A stretch of DNA of 50,985 nucleotides, taken from the NCBI GenBank assembly GCA_034439615.1, contig JAWXAT010000002.1, positions 1 through 50,985 on the forward strand. The letters run 5' to 3'. The notes under the pieces are model-generated. The model searched no databases. It saw only the letters and a list, made by a program, of their open reading frames with translations, and was not told the DNA's origin. This stretch comes from Oligoflexia bacterium. GTDB taxonomy: Bacteria > Bdellovibrionota > Bdellovibrionia > JABDDW01. Of the stretch, positions 35,170 to 43,824 are shown piece after piece. Numbering within the stretch: position 1 is the stretch's first letter; each line of letters begins with the position of its first letter. Position numbers and translations under genes: made by a program.

Positions 35170-36356
35170 GAAAAATGATTTATAATAAAGTGTAAAACTC
35201 CAAATGTCGGGATCAACGACCACGCAGGCCATCGCCATTTAACCAAAACAAAAGAAGCCAAAACCAAAAGCAGCCAAAGAACTGGCGTTGTCACAGTTTC
35301 AAGCATCAGGCGAAAAACAATTCCAAGTAAACTACCAATGACTGCGGGAAAAGCCCAGTCAGTGAAGAATTTTAATCTTGGTGAATTTTCAATACGATTT
35401 TCAATGAGGGGTAATATGAAAAGAATGTTAACAAATGCAGGAAGCGCAATTGCGCATGTAGCAACAAGAGCCCCAATGAACCCCGCGACTTTGTAACCAA
35501 TAAATGTAGCAGTGATGATTACAGGCCCGGGAGTTATTTGACCAATAGCTAGGCCATCAAGAAATTCAGCGTGAGTTAGCCATTGATATTTCGTTACAAC
35601 GTCTGCTTCTAAAATTGGAACAATGGCCAATCCAGTTCCAAAAACAAAAGCCCCTGCTTTAAAACATGTCCACGCTAGTGGGCTTAAAACCGGATTTGTG
35701 AGCGAAAGAAAACCCCAGCTTCCGATAAGCGCCATTTCAGGTTTTGAATCTAAAGTTTGTGCTTGCTCAGGAAATGGTTGTGGAACAAGTGGTGATTGCA
35801 TTGTGGGTAATAAAAATATCGAGCGCATATTGTTTTTAAATCCATGAACAATAAAGGCACCAAATAAACCAAATCCTAAAATCATAAATGGTTCATAATT
35901 TGGTCTGACGGCAATAATGCAAGCTGATACCAATGCAATCAGTACAGCTCGCCCGTTATAGTAATAAGGTTTTGCCATACGCCAAACGCTATCACTAATA
36001 ATTACAAGGGCTGCCATTTGCATTCCCGCAAATAAAGCCCCAACATTTGGAACTGTCTGGTAGCGCATGTAAAAGTAACTGATGATTAAAACTAAAATAA
36101 ATGCAGGGAATAAAAATAAAAATCCCGCTAAAAAACCAACGAGCGGCCCACCACGCATGCGGCCTAGATAAATCGCAAGTTGTGTAGCCGTAGGGCCTGG
36201 CATCACTTTTAAAAGCGCAAATGTACGATTGAAATGCTCAGGGGTGAGCCATTTTCTGCGCATGACGGCTTCTTCTTCCATCATGGCAATAGTGGCGATT
36301 GGCCCGCCAAAACCGACGCAACCAAGCTTTAAAAAAAACAGCAAAGTCTCTTTCAT
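35166..36356 (-). CDS. chrA: ChrA-family chromate/anion transporter
   Basis: The 396-residue membrane protein has the two homologous CHR halves of long-chain ChrA proteins: FFLKLGCVGFGGPIATIAMM with PGPTATQLAIYLG in the first half, and FKAGAFVFGTGLAIVPILE with GQITPGPVIITATFIGY in the second. About ten hydrophobic helices are visible. Known members export chromate; many homologues have no tested substrate, so resistance is a guess. It sits between speB and speA, 62 bp downstream of speA on the same strand, and may be read from the speA transcript. Confidence 0.88.
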   Translation of the reverse strand: MKETLLFFLKLGCVGFGGPIATIAMMEEEAVMRRKWLTPEHFNRTFALLKVMPGPTATQLAIYLGRMRGGPLVGFLAGFLFLFPAFILVLIISYFYMRYQTVPNVGALFAGMQMAALVIISDSVWRMAKPYYYNGRAVLIALVSACIIAVRPNYEPFMILGFGLFGAFIVHGFKNNMRSIFLLPTMQSPLVPQPFPEQAQTLDSKPEMALIGSWGFLSLTNPVLSPLAWTCFKAGAFVFGTGLAIVPILEADVVTKYQWLTHAEFLDGLAIGQITPGPVIITATFIGYKVAGFIGALVATCAIALPAFVNILFILPLIENRIENSPRLKFFTDWAFPAVIGSLLGIVFRLMLETVTTPVLWLLLVLASFVLVKWRWPAWSLIPTFGVLHFIINHFS

Positions 36357-36418
36357 CAGCCTAAAGCTTTATCTAAAAAATGTGATCTTACAATCTTGAA
36401 AAGTGATAGAGATAAATT

Positions 36419-38452
36419 TTAAACTGTAGGGCCCACCATGACATTTGATTCTTCCTGTGCACCATCGTGGGTTAGGTAAGTATAATCTTTCATCACGGAC
36501 TCGTAAAAATCAGTGAGGTTTACACCTTCTTTGGGTTTTAAAACACCTTCGCGAATTTTTTGGTCGATGGCATTTTTAACCTTGCGAGCTAATTCTTTGG
36601 GTTCGTATTGAACTTGTGAAAGTACTTCGCCAATGGTGTCTCCAGGAATTACTTCTTCAATGTAGAAATCTTCTGGATCTTCATCATCAACAAATATGTG
36701 AACTTCATTTACACGGCCAAAAAGATTGTGCTTATCACCCATAATATCTTGGTAAGCGCCCGTCATAAACATACCTACGTAGTAGGGCTCACCTTCTTTA
36801 AGATTATGAAGGGCGATCGTATCGCCCACTTCAAGCTTTTCAACAAACCGATCAACTTTTCCATCACTATCACAGGTGATATCAACGAGTGTGCAATTAC
36901 GAGTGGGCACTTCATTGAGGCGATGTACTGGAGCAATAGGGAATAATTGATCAAAAGCCCAGTGATCAGGAGCCGATTGAAATAAACTAAAATTAGCCAT
37001 GTACTGATCGGCCAACTTATCACCTAAACCCATGGTATCTTTTGATGGTTTTTTTAATCGCTTATTGAGTTGAATCAAATCACGACAAAGTTGCCAATAA
37101 AGTGTTTCAACCTTCGCGCGTTCTTCGAGACTTAAAATTCCAAACTTAAACATAGAGAGCGCTTCTTCTTTTTTCGCAACAGCATCGTGATAACTCTCTC
37201 GCGCGTTTTTACCGTTAAGACCCGCTACGATTTCACGTAATTCTTTAACGATTTGAGATTCTGAAGCTGAAACTGGAGGCATCACTGTTGGCCCCCCAAC
37301 TTCGATACGACCAAACACGTTCATGATAATACAAGCATGATGAGCAGTAACTGCACGACCTGATTCACTGACGATATGTGGTTCTGAAACACCTTCGTTC
37401 GCACAGATTTGTTTTAGATTATAAGTAATGTCTGAGGCATATTCTTCAATGGTGTAGTTCATTGAATTTAAGACTGAAGAGCGCATTCCAACATAATCAA
37501 CGCCAAGACCACCACCAACGTCAAAATAAGTGATTCCTAAGCCCATTTTTTTAAGTTGAGCATAAATGCGCGCACCTTCACCCACAGCATCTTTAATAGT
37601 TCGAATATTTGTGAGCTGACTGCCCACATGAAAATGAAACAACTGAACTGCTTTTTCTTGGCCCGCTGCTTTTACGATTTCTACAGCCTTGATCAATTCA
37701 GGAATTGTAAGACCAAACTTTGCGTAGTCACCACTGGAACCCTCCCACTTACCAATACCTTTGGTTGTGAGCTTGGCCCTGAGACCAATCATAGGTTCAA
37801 CTTGCATTTCTTGAGCAACTTTTAATAACAAAGGAAGTTCAGATAACTTTTCAATTACAACAACAACTTTGCGACCTAGTTTGCGACCCAAAAGGGCTAA
37901 CCGCATAAACTCTTCATCTTTGTAGCCATTGCAGACAGTAATCGCATCAGGGTCTGTGTTTAGACCCAGAACTACTAATAACTCACCTTTACTGCCCGCT
38001 TCTAAACCGTAGTGATAAGGGGCTCCAGCATCAACAATCTCCTCAACCACTTCAGCCATTTGATTTACTTTAATCGGATAAACACCAAAGTACCTGCCCG
38101 TGTATGAGTTATCTTGAATGGCTTTACTAAAAGCCTCATTGAGAACCTTTACTCTTGTGCGCAAAATGTCTTGAAATCGAATAACACACGGAAATTTTAG
38201 ACCCTTTTCACGAACGTCTTCGACGATATCCATGATGTCGATACTTGGCCCGGGCTTGCCATTGGGATGAACGCACATATTGCCCTTATCATTCACACCA
38301 AAAAAACCTGCGCCCCAGTTTTCAATATTGTAGTGCTCAAGAGCTTGCTCAACTGTCCAGCTATTGCCGTTACCGTTAGTCGCATTTTTTATATCTGGTT
38401 GATTTGTGGAAAGTGGGTTTACAGCAGTAATGGTTGGATGCGTTGTTGCCAC
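36419..38452 (-). CDS. speA: Biosynthetic arginine decarboxylase
   Basis: The 677-residue enzyme decarboxylates arginine to agmatine with pyridoxal phosphate. It matches the large SpeA family in length and motifs: GVYPIKVNQ with the PLP lysine Lys128, HFHVGSQLTNIRTI, and the GGGLGVDY phosphate-binding loop. The C-terminal SESGRAVTAHHA, CDSDGKVDRF and LFGRVNEVHIF blocks are also typical. It starts at GTG with GAGG 7 nt upstream. The agmatinase-like gene about 1.2 kb away would use its product. It is divergent from the glycosyltransferase gene. Confidence 0.96.
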   Translation of the reverse strand: MATTHPTITAVNPLSTNQPDIKNATNGNGNSWTVEQALEHYNIENWGAGFFGVNDKGNMCVHPNGKPGPSIDIMDIVEDVREKGLKFPCVIRFQDILRTRVKVLNEAFSKAIQDNSYTGRYFGVYPIKVNQMAEVVEEIVDAGAPYHYGLEAGSKGELLVVLGLNTDPDAITVCNGYKDEEFMRLALLGRKLGRKVVVVIEKLSELPLLLKVAQEMQVEPMIGLRAKLTTKGIGKWEGSSGDYAKFGLTIPELIKAVEIVKAAGQEKAVQLFHFHVGSQLTNIRTIKDAVGEGARIYAQLKKMGLGITYFDVGGGLGVDYVGMRSSVLNSMNYTIEEYASDITYNLKQICANEGVSEPHIVSESGRAVTAHHACIIMNVFGRIEVGGPTVMPPVSASESQIVKELREIVAGLNGKNARESYHDAVAKKEEALSMFKFGILSLEERAKVETLYWQLCRDLIQLNKRLKKPSKDTMGLGDKLADQYMANFSLFQSAPDHWAFDQLFPIAPVHRLNEVPTRNCTLVDITCDSDGKVDRFVEKLEVGDTIALHNLKEGEPYYVGMFMTGAYQDIMGDKHNLFGRVNEVHIFVDDEDPEDFYIEEVIPGDTIGEVLSQVQYEPKELARKVKNAIDQKIREGVLKPKEGVNLTDFYESVMKDYTYLTHDGAQEESNVMVGPTV

Positions 38453-38609
38453 TTGGTTTCCTCTTTAAATGAGTAACTTGAAAAGCTAATGATCTTCTGT
38501 GTTTTTTTATACACTAAAGTCAACTGAGCACAAAATTATTTTTTCGTTAAGTCATGAAATGCCGGCTGTTGACTTTCAATACTTCGCTGAGGTCTATTTA
38601 CTCCTGAAA

Positions 38610-39389
38610 ATGAAAATCTCTGTTGTGGTTCCCGTATTTAATCATGTGCATCTGACCCAGCGATGCCTTCCCTCACTCGTTGAAGGAGCTCATCAAGCAC
38701 ATCAGCTGGTGATTATTGACAATCACTCAACCGATAACACCCCAGAATATCTCAGGGAATTTAAGAAAAAAGCAGAACTCAAAGGATGGTCCGTCATTAT
38801 CGTGACCAACGAAAAAAACCTGGGAGTCGGCGCTGCATTTAACCAAGGTATTAAAAACTCCACTGGTGATTTCATCGCACTTTTGAATAACGATACCTGG
38901 CTGATGCCAAATTGGGACTCAAGCTTGCTGCTAGCCACTGAAACCCTTGGTGGCGCAATGATTGCCCCTTATTACGATGAAACACCTTTTGACGAAAAAC
39001 AAATCCCCCTTAAGGCTCAACAGTTTATTCAACGCAATTATGCAAAACATTCTCACGATTGGGCTGCGATCTTAATGTTTTTTAGGCGGGACACTTTTGA
39101 AAAAGTAGGGGTTTTTGATGAGCGCTATTTCGTAGGATACGAAGACCGCGATCTACAAGAACGCATGGATCGCGCCGGTTTAAAGTATTACAAAACCGGT
39201 TCGTGTTTTATCTGGCATCACTCAAAAGGCACACGTGATTCTGCAAATCTTCCATCAGGATATGAACAAGACAGCCTTCAAAAATTTATATCTAAATGGG
39301 GTTTTGATCCAAGACCACTTGAGAATACAAAGTTTCAAAAATACCGCCGCAAATGGATCAGATTTAAAAATAAGTTTGGGTATTTTTAA
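38610..39389 (+). CDS. GT2-family glycosyltransferase
   Basis: A GT-A type glycosyltransferase of 259 residues if started at the ATG at 38610, where the usual MKISVVVPVFN opening begins; the frame is open back to 38499 and no upstream start has a clear ribosome binding site. Motifs: DNHSTDNT (37-44), NLGVGAAFNQGI, the nucleotide-sugar-binding LLNNDTW (92-98), and the YFVGYEDRDLQERM segment with the ED acceptor-site pair. No membrane helices are visible, so it is cytoplasmic or membrane-associated. It probably adds a sugar to lipopolysaccharide or another surface glycan; the sugar is unknown. Confidence 0.85.
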   Translation: MKISVVVPVFNHVHLTQRCLPSLVEGAHQAHQLVIIDNHSTDNTPEYLREFKKKAELKGWSVIIVTNEKNLGVGAAFNQGIKNSTGDFIALLNNDTWLMPNWDSSLLLATETLGGAMIAPYYDETPFDEKQIPLKAQQFIQRNYAKHSHDWAAILMFFRRDTFEKVGVFDERYFVGYEDRDLQERMDRAGLKYYKTGSCFIWHHSKGTRDSANLPSGYEQDSLQKFISKWGFDPRPLENTKFQKYRRKWIRFKNKFGYF

Positions 39390-39406
39390 TACCGGTAAAA
39401 GAAAAT

Positions 39407-40240
39407 TTAGAGTAACGCGTTGATACTTGCTAATGAATTTATACAGGTTTCTAGGGCTTTTTCATAAGGTGATACTCGCGGCAGTCGCTTTAAAACTTTA
39501 AGTCTTTCAATAACGATATCTCTTCGCTGATTGAATGCTCTGATATTAGCAGGCGAAACTCCCACCGTATTCTTAAGCTTAAAATGCAAAAGTTTTTGAG
39601 CCACCTCGTCGCCAGGAAGATACTCATCTGGAATATCTAAGAGTATCGGTTCACGAAATATAAATCCATGGTCAATGGCCACCACGCGATCACGCCATAA
39701 TAAAAGCCAATTACCTTCGTGACGATCTCCATTACTTAAAAGATAATCTAAAAGATAAAGATTTTTGTATTCAGGCGGGTAAGGCCTAATAGTAAAATCA
39801 GCAGCACCCCGCAGTGGCCCTTCAAATCCAGCTATAGTATCATCAACCATAATCTGAACTGAAATACGGTATTCCCTGCCGTTGAATTTATAGATTCTAT
39901 CTACAGTCGCAGGAATAAGGTAAAGGCCTAAAGCCTCTGAAACTTGGTAGGCTAGAACTTCATTTTCAATATGATAGAATTTCGCGATTACATGCTCTCC
40001 GGTGCTTAAGTAGCCTTTGTGAAAGCTTAACTTTTTATCGATTAATATATCGATAAACCCACTTGCAGGTGAGGATGCCTTCATTCTTAGCTCGAGTTCT
40101 TTTTTAAATTTTTCAGCCAGTGTATGATTGCCAGCTTCTTGATATGACCAAATAGCCTGCTGGAACTGATTATTTTTAATGTATAACTCTGCTTGCTCAA
40201 CAAGCTGTTGAGAAGTGAATGTGGAGGCGGCAGCAGTCAA
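39407..40240 (-). CDS. Fam20C/HipA-like atypical kinase domain protein
   Basis: The 277-residue frame opens at a TTG without a ribosome binding site. Residues 8-50 look like one TPR-type helix pair. The rest resembles Fam20C/HipA/PI-kinase folds: Lys87 in HVIAKFYH for ATP, the catalytic block LLSNGDRHEGNWLL (Asp172, His174, Asn177), and the metal-binding VAIDHGFIF (Asp190). In Fam20C and HipA the same NxDRHxxN...DxG order holds the catalytic and magnesium residues. The target may be protein or glycan. The upstream frame continues in phase through a TAG (40262-40264) to an ATG at 40321 and would encode a signal peptide (see findings), so the true start is uncertain. Confidence 0.78.
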   Translation of the reverse strand: MTAAASTFTSQQLVEQAELYIKNNQFQQAIWSYQEAGNHTLAEKFKKELELRMKASSPASGFIDILIDKKLSFHKGYLSTGEHVIAKFYHIENEVLAYQVSEALGLYLIPATVDRIYKFNGREYRISVQIMVDDTIAGFEGPLRGAADFTIRPYPPEYKNLYLLDYLLSNGDRHEGNWLLLWRDRVVAIDHGFIFREPILLDIPDEYLPGDEVAQKLLHFKLKNTVGVSPANIRAFNQRRDIVIERLKVLKRLPRVSPYEKALETCINSLASINALL

Positions 40241-40288
40241 GGCGCAAAAAAGGCTCAGCGCCTATATAAAGATTAGCCTTTTTAGGCT
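40241..40288 (-). promoter_or_regulatory. Overlapping hairpins, terminator/attenuator-like
   Basis: Read on the minus strand, AGCCT (40288-40284), AAAAAGGCT (40283-40275) and AGCCTTTTTT (40255-40246) follow one another. The middle segment can pair with the first (4-nt loop) or with the last (9-bp stem, 19-nt loop, ending in a T-run like an intrinsic terminator). GGCGC/GCGCC (40262-40258 with 40245-40241) offers a third pairing. It lies between the MBOAT gene and the kinase-like gene, and could end the first transcript or attenuate the second. Confidence 0.5.
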
Positions 40289-40365
40289 CCTAAAATGGTT
40301 TAAATACACCTCTACTGACATACCGAAATCAAGGATTCAACGTCTGTGCCAGTTCAACTTTTTAA

Positions 40366-41757
40366 TTAAAACTGAAAATACAAAAATGGCGAATTTTCAT
40401 TGGCTATAATTCTAAACATGCAGAGTAAAAACAAGCCCGCAAACACATAGGCCATAGCTGGGCGCCAGCGGTGTTTTAGCTCCATAGTATTTGGAGCAAT
40501 GTGAGCAATCAAACCAGCAATAAAAATAAATCCAACTAGCGAACCAACAGGCTGAGGCAACAAACCACTTTGCATTGAAAACATTTTATCTATAACAGCG
40601 TTGGCATGCCCTAATATTTCAGATCTAAAATACACCCACCCGATCACCACACACAAAAATGTAATAAATTGACCGATGAACTTTGGCAGTTGAATACTCA
40701 CATGGTTCTTAAATAAATTATTAATCGTCAGTAAAACTCCATGAAACGCGCCCCACACAATAAATGTCCAGTTAGCTCCGTGCCACAGACCGCCCAAGAG
40801 CATTGTGATTAATAAATTCACATGGGTTCGCACTTCTCCACGACGATTTCCACCAAGTGGAATGTACAAGTAATCTCTAAGCCACGTTGAAAGGCTGATA
40901 TGCCAACGACGCCAAAAATCACTAATGCTCACGGCCTTGTAAGGTGAATTAAAATTCTGTGGAATTCTAATTCCAAACATAAGACCCAAGCCCACGGCCA
41001 TATCGCTATAACCTGAAAAATCAAAATACAGTTGATAGGTGTAGCCAAGGGCCAGTAACCAACTTCCCTCTGTACCCATAAGGCCAGCGTTTTTAAATGC
41101 TGGATCTATAATTGTGGCGATACTATCAGCAATGAGTACTTTCTTACTTAAACCTATAAGAAAAATTGAAATACCCTCTTCGATTTTTGCAAACTGATTT
41201 GATTTATCAATATTTTCTAAATCATCTTCAATTTGTCTAAAACGCACTATGGGCCCGGCCACTAATTGAGAAAAAAGCGATACGTAACATGAGAATTCAA
41301 AAAAGTTTTTCGTTGGTTTAATAACACCACGATACGCATCAATCACATAACTCATGGTGTGAAACGTGTAGAATGAAATTCCAACTGGTAAAATAATATT
41401 AAGATGTGTGATGGGAATCGGAGCACCAGCAGCTGAAAAAACCGCTGCTACAGAATCGATAAAGAAATTATAATATTTGAAAAACCCTAAGAGTGTTAAA
41501 TCAATAACAACGGCAATGAGCATGGCTCGTTTTTTTTGAATTTGTGTATTCGCAGACAATATTGCTCGACCGGCGATATAACTTACAAGTGTTGAAAAAA
41601 GCATAAGCAGACAGAACTTCGCATTCCACCATCCGTAGAACACATAACCTGTGGCTGTGAGCCAAATATAACGACTGGTTTTAGTTTTAAGTCGCCAGTA
41701 CACAAAGTAGGTCACTGGCAAGAAAGCGAATATGAATATGACGCTGTTAAATAACAA
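40366..41757 (-). CDS. MBOAT O-acyltransferase, AlgI-like
   Basis: The 463-residue multi-pass membrane protein belongs to the AlgI/DltB-like MBOAT family, which moves an acyl group across the membrane to a glycan or other acceptor. Motifs: FWRRWHISLSTWLRDYLYIP (His286) and the catalytic GGLWHGANWTF (His326). The TTG start is supported by GAGGAG 7 nt upstream. AlgI-type proteins normally work with an SGNH-type partner (AlgJ/AlgX/PatB); none is seen nearby. The 191-residue lipoprotein gene lies 46 bp upstream on the same strand, so the two are probably co-transcribed. Confidence 0.93.
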   Translation of the reverse strand: MLFNSVIFIFAFLPVTYFVYWRLKTKTSRYIWLTATGYVFYGWWNAKFCLLMLFSTLVSYIAGRAILSANTQIQKKRAMLIAVVIDLTLLGFFKYYNFFIDSVAAVFSAAGAPIPITHLNIILPVGISFYTFHTMSYVIDAYRGVIKPTKNFFEFSCYVSLFSQLVAGPIVRFRQIEDDLENIDKSNQFAKIEEGISIFLIGLSKKVLIADSIATIIDPAFKNAGLMGTEGSWLLALGYTYQLYFDFSGYSDMAVGLGLMFGIRIPQNFNSPYKAVSISDFWRRWHISLSTWLRDYLYIPLGGNRRGEVRTHVNLLITMLLGGLWHGANWTFIVWGAFHGVLLTINNLFKNHVSIQLPKFIGQFITFLCVVIGWVYFRSEILGHANAVIDKMFSMQSGLLPQPVGSLVGFIFIAGLIAHIAPNTMELKHRWRPAMAYVFAGLFLLCMFRIIANENSPFLYFQF

Positions 41758-41803
41758 AGAAGTGCTCCTCTACTTTGTTTTTAACAGAAGAAAATTCAGC
41801 TAG

Positions 41804-42379
41804 CTAGTACGGAAAACTGCCAACAACACCATCTAGGCCCGGCGCAAGTTTGACCCCCGCTGCTGTAGGTACTGTTGTGTATGTCCAGGATTCTCCAATT
41901 TGAGTTGTCATTGATACATTAGCAGTTGCATGACTCACACGACCGCCTCCAGTTAAAACCGCATAACCAGGCACTGCAGGAGGTGTCGGGAAATAATTAA
42001 CATTAACCATGAGTGTCTTTGATTTTTTAGCACCAAGCCGAGCATACATTTCTACTTTGAACATTTGAGGTTTATGACCCTCAACAACTGGTAATTTAAG
42101 TGCAACCATTCCGTTTTTTGCGCATATGGCATCGATCGAGTTTTTTGGTGTTAGCGGACTTTCATAAGTAAAAATGATGGTCTTATTTCCAAAACATTTA
42201 CCCTCAGCCCAAAGCCATGATTCATTGGTGAGCGCTGACTTAGAAAACAAATTGTAATAGGGAGCGATTGGAACTGATTCCGCTAAAACAGGGGTCTTCT
42301 CTTCGCCTGGATTCTTAAAACAAGCGACAGTTAACACCACCATTAAGAGTAAAAAGCTCTTCATATACCTTTCCATCAA
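41804..42379 (-). CDS. Small lipoprotein of unknown function
   Basis: The 191-residue product has a lipoprotein signal with LTVAC (Cys20). The ATG at 42379 has AAAGG 7 nt upstream; an ATG five codons later would also keep the signal. The mature part is beta-rich, with a segment around KTIIFTYESPLTPKNSIDA and a second around FKVEMYARLGAKKSKTLMVN that look like an Ig-like sandwich. I recognise no family. It sits directly before the MBOAT gene and may be its periplasmic partner, a guess from position only. Confidence 0.75.
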   Translation of the reverse strand: MMERYMKSFLLLMVVLTVACFKNPGEEKTPVLAESVPIAPYYNLFSKSALTNESWLWAEGKCFGNKTIIFTYESPLTPKNSIDAICAKNGMVALKLPVVEGHKPQMFKVEMYARLGAKKSKTLMVNVNYFPTPPAVPGYAVLTGGGRVSHATANVSMTTQIGESWTYTTVPTAAGVKLAPGLDGVVGSFPY

Positions 42380-42445
42380 CTAACCTTTCGGCTAGTTGAG
42401 AGAAAACCTTAAGGAATGTAAGTGACTGTTTTTATTTGATTTATA

Positions 42446-43708
42446 TTAATTTCCAGCTGCTTTTAGGAGCTTGTAATAACGATCTAGGAGTACTCTGTGC
42501 TCCATCTGGTAAGTAGCTGGAATATCAGGATATTCCATATTCTGAAGAACACCTAGAGGCATATTTGAACCTAATAAATTCTCTCCAAACGTAACCTCTA
42601 CTCCTAATTGTCTGAGTATATCGCGAGTGTTTAGGGCTTCTTCTAAAACCTCACATAAATAAGCGAGTACATAAACAGACTTTTGAGAAAGCAAATGGGG
42701 TTTCCAAGCAGCCCGCCACATATTGCCTTTTTTAATAAGATTGCCAGCTTCAGTCCAAAGGGTATCAAAAATATTATTTGTACCTTCAAGGTTTAGCTTT
42801 GTGGCATTGGCAAGAGCTACACCCACAAGAAAATTAAATCGCAGTTGAAGTAAATATGTAGCTAAACCTTCATTTTCACCAATGAGACAGACAAATTTAG
42901 GTACAATAACTTTTGCTTTTTCAAACTCTACTTGAACTTGCTTTACCTGCTCAGAGTTTTTTGCCCGTAATAATTTATAACATTTCTCAGAAATATTGGG
43001 CACATTCGAACGGGTTTTTACAACCTCACTAAGACCCATAGCTATAATAGATTTCATACTCAAAAGGGCTTGATTATTGGGCCCCTTATTAATCTCTTGA
43101 TCTTCATGAACTGTATGAAGAGTTGCTACAAGCGCATAGAGGTTATTATGCTTATTATTTGGAAACAGCGGCAATAAGGGTCGACTATGTACAACAAATC
43201 TTTTCACATAACCAAAAAACTCACTCACCGCTTGGTCAATGAATTTTTCACGAGCTGCAGTGCCCTCATAGCGATGGTCCCAATGTTGAAATTCAAGTGC
43301 TAAAAAATACTTTGATGCATAGATAAACTTTGTATCTACGAGATCACTTGTTTCTTTATGAAGATTTGCAAATGCGTCGTCACGAATTGGTGATAAAATA
43401 GCAGGTCGAACTTTAGGCACTAATTCTTCAGTGATCTGAAGTAGGCTTGCCGTTGTAACATTCATTTCGGAAGTGAGATTTCGAAGATTTCGAGATTCGT
43501 CTAAGAGGCTATTTGTTTTGTTGGCAAGATAATCAGAGGTTTCAGAAAGGCCGTTCATTTCGACCTTCATTTCTTTTGTTTGCTTATTTGTCTCTTTGAT
43601 TTCATCGAGCATTTTGCTCATTTTGTCATTCATTTCATCCATATTTTTGGTGACTGAACAACCTGAAATGAAAACAAATACCACTATGAGAATTGCGAAA
43701 TTAAACAT
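42446..43708 (-). CDS. Coiled-coil lipoprotein of unknown function
   Basis: The 420-residue product has a lipoprotein signal with FISGC (Cys17) and GGGAGG 7 nt before the start. Residues 20-95 form a long coiled coil rich in Lys, Glu, Met and Asn (MNDKMSKMLDEIKETNKQ and so on). The remaining about 320 residues are alpha-helical with no motif I know. A lipid-anchored coiled coil of this length could span part of the periplasm. It is 66 bp upstream of the 191-residue lipoprotein gene, same strand, and begins just after a terminator-like hairpin. Confidence 0.78.
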   Translation of the reverse strand: MFNFAILIVVFVFISGCSVTKNMDEMNDKMSKMLDEIKETNKQTKEMKVEMNGLSETSDYLANKTNSLLDESRNLRNLTSEMNVTTASLLQITEELVPKVRPAILSPIRDDAFANLHKETSDLVDTKFIYASKYFLALEFQHWDHRYEGTAAREKFIDQAVSEFFGYVKRFVVHSRPLLPLFPNNKHNNLYALVATLHTVHEDQEINKGPNNQALLSMKSIIAMGLSEVVKTRSNVPNISEKCYKLLRAKNSEQVKQVQVEFEKAKVIVPKFVCLIGENEGLATYLLQLRFNFLVGVALANATKLNLEGTNNIFDTLWTEAGNLIKKGNMWRAAWKPHLLSQKSVYVLAYLCEVLEEALNTRDILRQLGVEVTFGENLLGSNMPLGVLQNMEYPDIPATYQMEHRVLLDRYYKLLKAAGN

Positions 43709-43760
43709 GATAAACCCTCCCTTACGACAAACAAAAGTAAGAGATAGATTTATAAAAGGA

Positions 43761-43795
43761 AAGAGGGTGTTTGTCTAGACATCCACCCTCTTTTT
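43761..43795 (-). terminator. Terminator hairpin between 43825 and 43708 genes
   Basis: AAGAGGGTG (43761-43769) pairs perfectly with CACCCTCTT (43784-43792), with TGTCTAGACA, itself a palindrome, inside the loop. T-rich sequence follows on both strands (TTTTT on plus, CTTTCCTTTTA on minus). It ends the minus-strand transcript of the glutamine-rich membrane protein gene. Confidence 0.8.
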
Positions 43796-43824
43796 AAACA
43801 TTCATGTAAATTATTCAGTAATTC

